Source: Erysipelotrichaceae bacterium (GTDB lineage: Bacteria; Bacillota_I; Bacilli_A; RFN20; CAG-826). From it: a stretch of DNA of 64,000 nucleotides. Under the pieces are notes generated by a model. It was not told the origin of the DNA. It ran no database searches and saw only the letters and a list, made by a program, of their open reading frames with translations. The DNA lies in the NCBI GenBank assembly GCA_015058945.1, contig SVBF01000014.1, forward strand, positions 89,677 to 153,676, read 5' to 3'. Positions 33,250 through 42,289 of this stretch are shown here, piece after piece. Each line of letters opens with the position of its first letter. The stretch's first letter is position 1. The translations under genes and the position numbers were made by a program.

Positions 33250-33990
33250 ATGACCGTCGACTTAGAAAAAGAATTGCCCTTCCTCTTGGAATGGATCAAG
33301 AAGATCGTGGGTTCCGCCACGGTCGTCGTCGGCGTTTCCGGCGGCAAGGATTCTTCCGTCGCCGCGGCCTTATGCGTCAAAGCCTTAGGCAAAGAGAAAG
33401 TAGTGGGGGTGCTCATGCCTTCCCATAAGCAGGACGACATCGATAAGTCGCGCTTGCTCGTGAAGACGCTCGACATCAAATCCTATGAGATCAACATTGG
33501 CCACGCCTATGATGCGCTGACCAAGGAGATCCACGCCAAGATGGGCGGGGAACTGAACCTTGTCTACACCTCCAACACCCCGGCGCGCCTACGCATGTCG
33601 ACCTTATATGGGGTAGGGGCATTGATTGGAAATAGCCGCGTCGTGAATACGTGCAACCTATCTGAGGATTACGTCGGCTATTCGACGAAATTCGGCGATG
33701 CCGCGGGCGATTTCAGCCCCTTATCCAAATTTACCGCGACCGAGGTCATGACCTTAGGCGACTTGCTCGGTCTGCCCTATGAACTAAGCCACAAAGTCCC
33801 GACGGATGGGATGTGCGGGCTAAGCGACGAGGATCGCTTCGGCTTCACCTACGCCGAACTCGACGATTATCTCCGCCACCGCGCGACTCCCCCGAAGGAG
33901 ATCATGGAGAAAATCGAGCGGATGCACCGCGCGAGCCTCCACAAGCTTTTGCCCATGCCGACCTATCCGTTAGTCGAAGAAGGAGAATAA
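33250..33990 (+). CDS. nadE: NH3-dependent NAD+ synthetase
   Basis: This enzyme amidates nicotinate adenine dinucleotide to NAD using ATP and ammonia. The 246-residue protein has the ATP pyrophosphatase P-loop SGGKDSS (residues 30-36), the VYTSNTPARLRMSTLYG segment, NTCNLSEDYVGYSTKFGD, and KVPTDGMCGLSDEDRFG near the C-terminus. There is no glutaminase domain, so it needs free ammonia. It forms an operon with pncB, which starts 1 base after its stop. Together they convert salvaged nicotinate to NAD once an adenylyltransferase (not in the window) acts between them. Confidence 0.95.
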   Translation: MTVDLEKELPFLLEWIKKIVGSATVVVGVSGGKDSSVAAALCVKALGKEKVVGVLMPSHKQDDIDKSRLLVKTLDIKSYEINIGHAYDALTKEIHAKMGGELNLVYTSNTPARLRMSTLYGVGALIGNSRVVNTCNLSEDYVGYSTKFGDAAGDFSPLSKFTATEVMTLGDLLGLPYELSHKVPTDGMCGLSDEDRFGFTYAELDDYLRHRATPPKEIMEKIERMHRASLHKLLPMPTYPLVEEGE

Positions 33991-33991
33991 G

Positions 33992-35188
33992 ATGCGCTTC
34001 GCCCCGATCGTCACCTCGCTTTTGGACACCGACCTCTACAAGTTCAACATGAACCAGGTCATTTTTCATAAGCATAACAACCTGATGGGTACCTATGTCT
34101 TCAAATGCCGTAACAAGGGTGTGACCTTCACCCCAGAGATGGCGTTAGAGATGCAGGAGCAGATCGACGCGTTATGCAAGCTCCGCTTCCGCAAGGACGA
34201 ACTCGAATACCTCCGTTCCATCCGCTTCCTCAAACCCGACTTCATTGAGTTTTTGCGCCTTTGGCACCCGATGAGGGACTATGTCACATTGTCCTTAAGA
34301 CCCGATGGCGAGCTCGATTTGCGCGTCGACGGCCCGCTTTTCGCCGCGATGCAATTCGAAATCTACCTCCTCGAGATCGTCAACGAAGTCTATTTCCGTT
34401 GCCGTTACGATTACGACAAACTACTCGAAGGGGCGAGAGAACGCCTCGAGGAAAAGATCGCCCGCTTCAACGACGGCACCTATACCTTCCGCTTTGCGGA
34501 ATTCGGTTGCCGCAGGCGCCTCTCCTTCGAATGGGAGAAGGAGATGGTGGAGACCCTCATGAAACGCTGCGCCAACCGCAACCTCGTCGGCACTTCCAAC
34601 GTCCTGCTCGCCAAGCAGCTTAAGCTGACCCCGATTGGCACCTACGCCCACGAGTTCGTGCAGATGTATCAGGGCATCCCGACCATTCCTTTGGCGTACA
34701 CGAACGCTTCGGCGCTACGCGATTGGTACGACGAATATAAGGGCGATAACGGCACGGCCTTGACCGATACCCTCACGACCGATCTCTTCCTGCTCGATTT
34801 CGACCGCTCGATGTGCAACAACTTCACCGGCGTCCGCCATGACTCCGGCGACCCCTATGAATGGGGTGAGAAGATCCTCCGCCACTACGAGAAATATGGC
34901 ATCGACCCCAAGACCAAGACGCTGCTTTTCTCCGATTCGCTCGATTGCGAAAAGGCGCAGGCGATATATGATTATTTCTCACCGCGCACCAACGTCGCCT
35001 TTGGCATCGGCACCCATTTCAGCAACGACACCGGCGTCGAGGCGCTCAACATCGTCATCAAACTGCAGTTCGTCGGCGGCGTCCCCGTCGCCAAGCTTAG
35101 CGACGTCCCGGGCAAGGCGATGTGCCAAGACCCCGATTACGCCGAATACCTTCATTCCGCGGTCGAATTCCGCTTGAAGAACCACTAG
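33992..35188 (+). CDS. pncB: Nicotinate phosphoribosyltransferase
   Basis: The 398-residue protein joins nicotinate to PRPP to give nicotinate mononucleotide, the entry step of NAD salvage. It starts with SLLDTDLYKFNMNQVIFHK, the conserved PncB opening, and has PIGTYAHEFVQMYQ, the FTGVRHDSGDPYEWGEK loop, FSDSLD and the FGIGTHFSND phosphate-binding end. Length is normal for the short (PncB1) type. AAGGAG precedes the ATG. An RDD membrane protein follows after 9 bases in the same operon. Confidence 0.95.
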   Translation: MRFAPIVTSLLDTDLYKFNMNQVIFHKHNNLMGTYVFKCRNKGVTFTPEMALEMQEQIDALCKLRFRKDELEYLRSIRFLKPDFIEFLRLWHPMRDYVTLSLRPDGELDLRVDGPLFAAMQFEIYLLEIVNEVYFRCRYDYDKLLEGARERLEEKIARFNDGTYTFRFAEFGCRRRLSFEWEKEMVETLMKRCANRNLVGTSNVLLAKQLKLTPIGTYAHEFVQMYQGIPTIPLAYTNASALRDWYDEYKGDNGTALTDTLTTDLFLLDFDRSMCNNFTGVRHDSGDPYEWGEKILRHYEKYGIDPKTKTLLFSDSLDCEKAQAIYDYFSPRTNVAFGIGTHFSNDTGVEALNIVIKLQFVGGVPVAKLSDVPGKAMCQDPDYAEYLHSAVEFRLKNH

Positions 35189-35197
35189 GAGGGCACC

Positions 35198-36667
35198 ATG
35201 GAAAAACCGATCAAGAAAACCCCGAGTCGCATCACCAACGCGACCGTTGGGCGCAGTACGTTTAGCTTCCTCATCGACCTCGGTTTCACCCTGGCGATGA
35301 TGCTCATCCTCTATTATGCGATTGGCCGTCCGCTCATCCTGAACCAAAACGATTATTACCCCGCGATCGACGACCAGACTTCCTATGTCACCTCCTCGCG
35401 CCTTTTGGATGTGAAAGACAAAGGCAACTTCTCCTATTGCATCTACGATGACACCGAGGCGACCGCCCCCGAGGACTACGCCTATAAGAAGTACATTAAC
35501 CACATGTGGGATTACTTCATGGTGGCCCTTCCGGAGAATAGCCTCATCAATCCCAATAACAAAGTGACCTCCACTGTTAACGGGGAAGAAATCCCCGGCT
35601 ACGAAGGTAAGGTAGATCCCAAAGATCAGAATTACGGCAAATGGGTGTACCGCTATTACTTCGGCTATGTCGAGACCGCAACGGAGCATTCCTTCGTCCC
35701 AAGCGTCGAAGGCGACTTCACCTCCAAGCCGGTCGCCGGCAAGGACGATACCCGCTACCATTACGCCCTCAAGATGGAACTTTTCGATAACGGCACCTCG
35801 CCGTTTAAGGGCCATTACGTCGACGCGGTCGCCCACCTTTCGACCCAGCCGAAGCTTTCCGAATACTCCAATCGGATCCGCCTCGCCCAATACGCGGCGA
35901 CGATCCCTTCCTTCGTCGGCGCCCCGATCATCTTCTTCTTCATCCTTCCGTTATGCATTCCTAACGGCCGTACCTTAGGTAAATTGTTCCTCGGCGTCGC
36001 GGTCATCGACTTCGATGGCTATAAGGCTTCGCGTTTCCAGATCATCGTCCGTCAGGCGATCATCACCTTCATCTGGCTCGTCTTGGCTTTGCCTTGGCAA
36101 GTCGTCGCGGTGCCCTTATTCACCCTCCTCATGCTCGTCGATTACATGACCCGCGTCCTCTCCAAGAAGGGCCAGGCTATCCACGATATGTTGATGCATA
36201 CCTTAAGCATCGACGCGAAGAAGAGCATCTGGTTCGCCTCCGAGGAAGAGGAAAAGGAATTCGTCGAGCAGCACCCGCATTCCCCCGTGTCCAAGGCGCT
36301 GAAAGCCCAAGCGGAAGAAGAGAAGCAGGACGTGGTCGCCGCCACGACCTCGGCCATGATCGAGGCGGAGGAGAAGATCCTCGACCTCTCGACGATCAAC
36401 AAGCGCCGCGAAGAGGCGAGACGCATGACTTCCTTTGACGAGTTCGAGAAGAAATCCGACGAGGAATTCGCTAAGCGCGAAGAGGAAGCCGCCGCCAGAA
36501 AGCAAGAGGAAGACGATTCCGCGGAAGTGGTGGACCCCGAGGCGGAAGAGCAGGCCCTAAAGGACCTCGCTAAGCTCGAAGGCTACACCGAAGAGGACCT
36601 CGCCGCGATGAACGACGACTCTACTGAGGATGAGGATCCCGACGCCTTCGTCGACGAGAAAAAATAA
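35198..36667 (+). CDS. RDD-family membrane protein with acidic cytoplasmic tail
   Basis: The 489-residue protein has a membrane segment near 20-45, an external domain of about 190 residues, and three to four membrane segments between about 225 and 330 in which TLGKLFLGVAVIDFDG and YMTRVLSKKGQAIHDMLMHT are the RDD hallmarks. The last 120 residues are highly charged (many Glu and Lys) and probably form a coiled, cytoplasmic tail. RDD proteins are poorly understood; some act in ion transport. Two related proteins lie at 50362 and 51477. It is the third gene after nadE-pncB and is closed by a strong terminator. Confidence 0.75.
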   Translation: MEKPIKKTPSRITNATVGRSTFSFLIDLGFTLAMMLILYYAIGRPLILNQNDYYPAIDDQTSYVTSSRLLDVKDKGNFSYCIYDDTEATAPEDYAYKKYINHMWDYFMVALPENSLINPNNKVTSTVNGEEIPGYEGKVDPKDQNYGKWVYRYYFGYVETATEHSFVPSVEGDFTSKPVAGKDDTRYHYALKMELFDNGTSPFKGHYVDAVAHLSTQPKLSEYSNRIRLAQYAATIPSFVGAPIIFFFILPLCIPNGRTLGKLFLGVAVIDFDGYKASRFQIIVRQAIITFIWLVLALPWQVVAVPLFTLLMLVDYMTRVLSKKGQAIHDMLMHTLSIDAKKSIWFASEEEEKEFVEQHPHSPVSKALKAQAEEEKQDVVAATTSAMIEAEEKILDLSTINKRREEARRMTSFDEFEKKSDEEFAKREEEAAARKQEEDDSAEVVDPEAEEQALKDLAKLEGYTEEDLAAMNDDSTEDEDPDAFVDEKK

Positions 36668-36682
36668 CCGCCAAAAGAACGG

Positions 36683-36710
36683 ACGCTGGGTTTCGACTCG
36701 GCGTTTTTCT
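36683..36710 (+). terminator. Rho-independent terminator after the nadE-pncB-RDD operon
   Basis: A 9-pair stem (ACGCTGGGT with ACTCGGCGT) closes a TTCG tetraloop and is followed by TTTTTCTT. Confidence 0.88.
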
Positions 36711-36801
36711 TACCCATTTCGGGAAAACCGGCCAATGGTGAGAATTTGCCAAGCACAGCAGACATGTATGCGCTTTCTCAATGAAGATACGGGCCCTCTC
36801 A

Positions 36802-36829
36802 TTTACAAACGACCAATCCTCCCTATAAT
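36802..36829 (+). promoter_or_regulatory. Promoter for the membrane-anchored protein/ABC cluster (leaderless type)
   Basis: -35 TTTACA (36802-36807), 16-base spacer, -10 TATAAT (36824-36829). The ATG at 36838 follows after 8 bases without a Shine-Dalgarno site. Confidence 0.7.
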
Positions 36830-36837
36830 ATAGGGCT

Positions 36838-38928
36838 ATGCCTAAACGTAATTCCCCTACGTCAAAGCCGCGCAAGGCTAGTTTTCGCTTTTTTGCCTTA
36901 GGCTTTGCCGCCTTTTCCATCATGTGCGCCGTAGGCGCTCATCTTTTTGTCGGGCCCAAAGCCGAGGTCTTAGCGGAGGAATCCCCCTACGTCCCCGGCG
37001 AGGAAGTCGACATCCCGCGTGAGGAACTCGCCGTCACCGCCTCCTCCTCGGCCCTTACCGAGGAATCGCAGTCGGTCACCGTCACCTTCACCTCGAAGAA
37101 GACCGAAGCCTACCCGAATTCCTCCCAGCTCAAGAACGTCTACGTCACCCCGATCGATCCGGCCTTCGACGTGAAGACCGCGGTGGAGGAAGCCAAAGCC
37201 GCGCGAGAGGAACAGGGCGAGGAATTCGTCATGCCAGAATACGAATGCACCGTATTCAACGTCACCTATAACCCCAACGGCGGCTCGATGAAAAAGACGA
37301 TCGTCATCCCTCATTTGCTCACCTATTCGAGCCTCATCGTCTTCCGCGTTACCTCCATCGGCTCCAACGTCGTCTTCAATGACGAGGGCGTCGTGGACTA
37401 TGGCGAGATCGAGCAGATCGTCATCCCCGACACCATCACCTCCATCGACGCGAAAGCGTTCATGGACGTCCCCGAAAATGTGCGCATTCGTTGCGAAGCG
37501 CCGGAGACCTACGTCAACGGAGAAGGCGAGACCGTCCGCACCTATCCCGAGGAATGGACCGATGCTACCCCGATTTACTCTAGTCCCCTCTCCGACCAGG
37601 AGAAGAACTTATTGAATCGCAACGCCGGTGGCAGCAAGGAATTCGGCGAAGGCGCCGACTTCTTCCTCGGCATGGATTCCGAGGAATTCGACCTCCCGCT
37701 TTACGTCGAATATCAACTCGAAGCCCTCGAACCCGACGGTTCCTATACCCCGGCTAATGGTGTTTACTACGAAGAGTTGCAGGTGCAGTCCACCAACAAC
37801 GACTACGACGCCGTCGGTTCCCGCATGGGCGTCTCCTCCATCACCGCCTACGTCAACATCGACCTCCCGCTGAAGCACCGCATCATCGCGGAGAGCCTCT
37901 ACTTCCATAATATTTATCGCGCGATTCCCGAAGAGGATGAGACCGGCGCCCGCACCGGACGCTTTGTCCCCGATTTCGAAGTCGGCCCCTGCAAGGCCAA
38001 GCCGCTCATCACCTATGACCTGGTCCCGCACTTCTCCGATTTCTTCAGCCTCACCGAGTCCTCCATCGCGTCCATGGGCAATTTCCTCCAGTTCGAGGTG
38101 CGCCTCGACCGCAACAAAGGCAAATCCGGCTATGGCATCTACCCCGAGCTCCAGCCCACGATGTGGAACGCCAACCAAAGCGCGGTCCGTAACGGCACCC
38201 TCCAGGTCCGCTATCAGCTCGCCTCTTTGGACCAAGCGTCCTATCGCTTCATCTTGAAGGACGGCTCTTGGCTCGAATACCGCGTCAAAACCCCGATCAA
38301 TTACATCCATATCGGCGAAAAGGGCCAACCCGTCGCCTTCTTGCTCGACACCAGCGGTTTAAAAGGTCTCGCCTACGAGAACGTCCGCATCATCGAGTTG
38401 CTCAACTTCGCGGTCAAGGCCGACCTCTATAAGCCCGCGACGAACTCCATCGTCACCAAGTCCGCCTATACCGTCCGCTTCGGCTCGATCACGCTCTTCC
38501 ATGACGCGGAAGAGGCCAAGCATTTCAACATGCCGCTCATCATCACCCTCACCTATGTGTTCTATGTCGTGGCCTTCGCCGCCATCGCGGTTGGCTACTA
38601 CTTCTACGCGAAGAGGCGCTTCCGCAACGACGAGTTCCGCCGCATGAACCTCAAGCGTTATAGCATCGCCTGCGTCAAGAATTTCGTCGGTCTGGCCTTC
38701 GTCGTCAGCGCCTTGCTCTTCATCATCTCGCGCTGGTCGCTCATGAGGACCACCCTCGTCACCTATAACCCGCTCGACGCCTTCGTCGCCGCCTTCACGG
38801 TGGTGGCCGCCATCTACATCGGCTTCAGCATCAAGAATCTCGTCGTCTCGATCAAGAACGCGAGGAAGCGTAGGGAAGCCTTACGCCTCAAACTCGACCA
38901 AGACGTGGCCGACGACGGAACCAAATAA
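36838..38928 (+). CDS. Membrane-anchored extracytoplasmic protein of unknown function
   Basis: The 696-residue protein has an N-terminal membrane anchor (about 20-42), a large external region (about 45-555), and two C-terminal membrane segments (about 563-588 and 610-640) with a third weak one, ending in a basic cytoplasmic tail. Near residues 165-215 a short leucine-rich-repeat-like piece (VIPDTITSIDAKAFMDVP) resembles BspA-type repeats. The rest is beta-rich and unfamiliar. It lies 19 bases before the ABC ATPase gene and shares its direction, so it may be an accessory component of that transporter, but no family supports this. Confidence 0.6.
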   Translation: MPKRNSPTSKPRKASFRFFALGFAAFSIMCAVGAHLFVGPKAEVLAEESPYVPGEEVDIPREELAVTASSSALTEESQSVTVTFTSKKTEAYPNSSQLKNVYVTPIDPAFDVKTAVEEAKAAREEQGEEFVMPEYECTVFNVTYNPNGGSMKKTIVIPHLLTYSSLIVFRVTSIGSNVVFNDEGVVDYGEIEQIVIPDTITSIDAKAFMDVPENVRIRCEAPETYVNGEGETVRTYPEEWTDATPIYSSPLSDQEKNLLNRNAGGSKEFGEGADFFLGMDSEEFDLPLYVEYQLEALEPDGSYTPANGVYYEELQVQSTNNDYDAVGSRMGVSSITAYVNIDLPLKHRIIAESLYFHNIYRAIPEEDETGARTGRFVPDFEVGPCKAKPLITYDLVPHFSDFFSLTESSIASMGNFLQFEVRLDRNKGKSGYGIYPELQPTMWNANQSAVRNGTLQVRYQLASLDQASYRFILKDGSWLEYRVKTPINYIHIGEKGQPVAFLLDTSGLKGLAYENVRIIELLNFAVKADLYKPATNSIVTKSAYTVRFGSITLFHDAEEAKHFNMPLIITLTYVFYVVAFAAIAVGYYFYAKRRFRNDEFRRMNLKRYSIACVKNFVGLAFVVSALLFIISRWSLMRTTLVTYNPLDAFVAAFTVVAAIYIGFSIKNLVVSIKNARKRREALRLKLDQDVADDGTK

Positions 38929-38947
38929 GCATCAAGGAGAGTGAATC

Positions 38948-40864
38948 ATGGAAATTCGCATCAAGGATCTTACCAAAATCTTCCCGGGTGACCCGAAGAA
39001 GAACATCCGCGACACCATCGCGGTCAAGGACATGAACTTCGTCGTCCCCGACGGCAAGCTCGTCGGTTTGCTCGGCCCCTCCGGCTGTGGCAAATCCACG
39101 ACCCTCTACATGATCTCCGGCTTGCAGGTTCCGACCTCCGGCGAAGTGTGGTTCGGCGACCAGGAAGTCACCAACCTCGCCCCCGAGAAGCGCGGCATCG
39201 GCTTAGTGTTCCAGAACTACGCCCTCTACCCGCACATGTCGATCTACAAGAACATCGAGTTCCCGCTCACGAACCTTAAGGTCGAGGTACCTCTCGTCAC
39301 CTTCTTCAAATACACCCTCGTCTATACCTATACCTTGGCCAAGGACGACGTGCCCGCCCTCATCGTGCGCTCGGTCGAATCCCTCGCCAAGAAGATCGGC
39401 TTGAACAAACGTCAGTTCGCGGTGGAACAAGCGGTGGAGGGCGACAAGCTTCGCCTCACCGTGATCCTCAACGACGTCGCCCCGAATGTCCGCGACCTCT
39501 TCAAAGAGAACTTCCCGCGCATCATCCCAGCCGAACTCGAAAGCGAGAACGAGGAACAGACCAGCGACGCCCTTTACGATTCCACCATCCGCGCGACCGT
39601 CAACAAGATCGGCGAGGATGAGACCCTCCGCGTCGCCTTCAAAGGCAAACTCGGCCTCCGTTTCGAGACCTCCCATATCGACGAGGTAATCACCTCGTTC
39701 ACCAACGCCGCCAAGGCGTTCGGACACGTCGAGGCCGCGGCCATCGCCAAGACCTCCCAGGGCTACGAGCTCATGTCCAACGTCTCCGGCATCAAGCATG
39801 AGGGCTTTGAGGCGGCCTTTGAGGAAATCCGTAAGTGCTACGACTTCCCCGGCGGACTCGAATACACGATCCTCGCCGTCACCAACAAATCCCTCGAAAA
39901 GGCCATCAAGGTCTTCCTCAGGGGCGAAAAAGTCAGCTATTCCGACTTCAAACTCTATTTCGACCGCAAGAACGTGAAGGTTTACTTCAAGCTCAAGCGC
40001 GTCAATCAGGATAAGGCCAAATCGCTTGTCGACGACCTTTCCAAGCAACTCGACCTCACCGACGTCGAGACCGACATCGCCCAGGCCATCGCCCACCGCA
40101 AGCTCACCAAAGAAGAGCGTCGCGACATCGTCTACGACACCGCCAAGCTCGTCCAGGTCGACGAATACCTCGAGCGCAAACCCAACCAACTCTCCGGTGG
40201 TCAGCAGCAGCGCGTCGCGATCGCCCGCGCCCTCGTCAAGAAGCCGCGCGTCCTTCTCCTAGACGAACCTTTGTCCAACCTCGATGCCCGCCTCCGTTTG
40301 CAGACCCGTGAGGAAATCCGCCGCATCCAGCAGGAGACCGGCATCACCACCGTCTTCGTCACCCACGACCAGGAGGAGGCCATGTCCATCTCCGACGAAA
40401 TCGTCGTCATGAAGCTCGGCGTCATGCAGCGGATCGACCCGCCGCAGACCGTCTATAACGATCCCGCCAACCTCTTCGTCGCCCAGTTCCTCGGCACCCC
40501 GCCGATCAACGTCTTCAAGGGCCGCGTCGAGGGCAAAAACATCCTCATCGGCGAGGACGTCGTCCTCACCGCCTCCAAAGACCTCGGCAACAAGGAAGTC
40601 TTCGTCGCCATCCGCCCCGAGGGCTTCTCCCTCGCCGGCAAGGCCGAAAAGAACGTCCTCCACGCCGATTTGGAGATGGTCCAGATCCTCGGCCGCGACG
40701 TGAGCCTCGTCGCCAAGAACGAAGCCTGCACCAAGCCGACCTTCAAGGTCATCGTCGCCGCGGAGGAGGCCGAAGCGCCTGCCGCGAAGCTCGCACTCAA
40801 AGTCAAACCCAACAAACTCTTCGTCTTTGATGGCGAAACCGAAGAAAGGATCCGTCTCGATTAA
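38948..40864 (+). CDS. MalK/UgpC-type ABC ATPase with a large internal insertion
   Basis: The 638-residue ATPase would energise the two permeases that follow. Walker A GPSGCGKST is at 43-51, the Q-loop FQNYALYPHMS at 88-98, signature LSGGQQQ at 415-421, Walker B LLLDEP at 436-441, H-loop THD at 472-474, and a C-terminal TOBE-like regulatory domain. Ordinary members have about 60 residues between Q-loop and signature; here about 320, because roughly residues 112-384 are an inserted alpha/beta region without recognisable motifs. From memory, mycoplasma homologues such as MG187 also carry an enlarged middle. AAGGAG precedes the ATG. The insertion keeps the reading frame and host codon use. Confidence 0.9.
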   Translation: MEIRIKDLTKIFPGDPKKNIRDTIAVKDMNFVVPDGKLVGLLGPSGCGKSTTLYMISGLQVPTSGEVWFGDQEVTNLAPEKRGIGLVFQNYALYPHMSIYKNIEFPLTNLKVEVPLVTFFKYTLVYTYTLAKDDVPALIVRSVESLAKKIGLNKRQFAVEQAVEGDKLRLTVILNDVAPNVRDLFKENFPRIIPAELESENEEQTSDALYDSTIRATVNKIGEDETLRVAFKGKLGLRFETSHIDEVITSFTNAAKAFGHVEAAAIAKTSQGYELMSNVSGIKHEGFEAAFEEIRKCYDFPGGLEYTILAVTNKSLEKAIKVFLRGEKVSYSDFKLYFDRKNVKVYFKLKRVNQDKAKSLVDDLSKQLDLTDVETDIAQAIAHRKLTKEERRDIVYDTAKLVQVDEYLERKPNQLSGGQQQRVAIARALVKKPRVLLLDEPLSNLDARLRLQTREEIRRIQQETGITTVFVTHDQEEAMSISDEIVVMKLGVMQRIDPPQTVYNDPANLFVAQFLGTPPINVFKGRVEGKNILIGEDVVLTASKDLGNKEVFVAIRPEGFSLAGKAEKNVLHADLEMVQILGRDVSLVAKNEACTKPTFKVIVAAEEAEAPAAKLALKVKPNKLFVFDGETEERIRLD

Positions 40865-40875
40865 GGGGAACCACC

Positions 40876-42276
40876 ATGGAAAAACCTTTCAAGATTTGTT
40901 CCATCATCGACCTGGTCAAGTCTCTGCTAGAGCTTGTCGGCGGCATCGCGCTCATCCTCGTGGGCGCCATCCGTCTTAGTGCCGCGAGCGACCAGACCGA
41001 GCGTCTCCCCGCCGCGGGACTCGCCTTCCTCGGCGCCATTTTGGTCATCATCTCCTTCTGCGCCTTCTATTGGCTCTCCTCTTTCAAGAAACAGCATGCG
41101 GCGCTAGGCAACAACTACGATGCCAAGATGGTGTTCAAATACGGTATTTTGGGCATCATCTTCGCCCAGATGCCCACCGCGGTCGTCTCCTTGCTCGAGC
41201 GCAAGGAGTGGAAGAAGCGCCAGCTGATCGAGCGTCCCAGCGCCTCCAACGAACTCTTCGCGGAGACTCGTCCCGAGATCCCCGAAGGCTACGACGCGGA
41301 GCGCAAGACCATCGTCCGCGTCATCCCCACCAAGAACACCAAGGCCTATCAGACGCGTGGTATTGAGGATATCGGTTCCAAGAACAACTGGAAGGGCTGG
41401 CTCTACCTCGCCCCGGTCATCATCCTGGTCGCGATCTTCTTGATCTACCCGCTCATCAACACCATCTTCATCTCCTTCACGGACAACTACAAATACGCCT
41501 CCGGCACCTTCGACGGCCTCACCCTCACCAACTTCACCTACATCTTGGGCTTGACGGATAAGGCCAACGGCGCCCACGAAGCCTATTTCGTGCGTTACGC
41601 GATCCCGAATACCTTGTTGATCGTCATCATCACCGTCCCGGTGTCCACGATCCTCGCTTTGCTCATCGCCGTCGCGCTCAACTCCATCAAGTGGTTCCAG
41701 AAGATCCTTCAGACCATCTTCTTCCTCCCCTATGTCACTAACGCCATCGCCGTCGGTATGGTCTTCTCGGTCATCTTCGACGTCAACGGCATCGTCAACT
41801 ACCTCTTCGGCATTGACAAAACGTGGATCTATGGCGCCGACCAATACACCGCCATGATTCCGCTCATGCTCTACATCGTCTGGTCTTCGATCCCGTTCAA
41901 GATCCTCATCTTCCTCTCGGGTCTCCAGGGCATCGACAAACAGTACTACCAAGCCGCCCAGATCGACGCGGCGCCGCGCTATAAGGTCCTTTGGAGGGTC
42001 ACGGTCCCCTTACTTTCGCCGCAGATCCTCTATATCCTCATCACGTCCTTCATCGGCGCGTGGAAGGAATACACCTCCGTCGTCGGTTTGTTCAACGGTC
42101 CCGGCACCCGCGGCAAAGGCGGCGACCCCAACATGGAGACGATCGTCTTCTACATCTACGAAAACCTCAACCAGAACACCTCGGCGGCGGCTGCCGCGGC
42201 GGTCTTCCTCTTCGCCATCATCCTCGCCTTCACCGGCGTCCAGTTCTTGGCCTCGAAGAAGAGGGTGCATTATTAA
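40876..42276 (+). CDS. ABC transporter permease, MalF/UgpA-like, with extra N-terminal membrane domain
   Basis: The 466-residue permease has three additional membrane segments at its N-terminus (about 17-35, 47-67 and 85-107) and a charged linker. The usual six-helix MalF-type domain then starts near residue 170 (KGWLYLAPVIILVAIFLIYP). The ATPase-coupling EAA loop GIDKQYYQAAQIDAAPRYKV is intact near residue 355. It starts 11 bases after the ATPase gene. Standard UgpA proteins have about 295 residues, so the extra 165 residues are unusual. Confidence 0.88.
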   Translation: MEKPFKICSIIDLVKSLLELVGGIALILVGAIRLSAASDQTERLPAAGLAFLGAILVIISFCAFYWLSSFKKQHAALGNNYDAKMVFKYGILGIIFAQMPTAVVSLLERKEWKKRQLIERPSASNELFAETRPEIPEGYDAERKTIVRVIPTKNTKAYQTRGIEDIGSKNNWKGWLYLAPVIILVAIFLIYPLINTIFISFTDNYKYASGTFDGLTLTNFTYILGLTDKANGAHEAYFVRYAIPNTLLIVIITVPVSTILALLIAVALNSIKWFQKILQTIFFLPYVTNAIAVGMVFSVIFDVNGIVNYLFGIDKTWIYGADQYTAMIPLMLYIVWSSIPFKILIFLSGLQGIDKQYYQAAQIDAAPRYKVLWRVTVPLLSPQILYILITSFIGAWKEYTSVVGLFNGPGTRGKGGDPNMETIVFYIYENLNQNTSAAAAAAVFLFAIILAFTGVQFLASKKRVHY

Positions 42277-42289
42277 GGAGTAGGGGACA

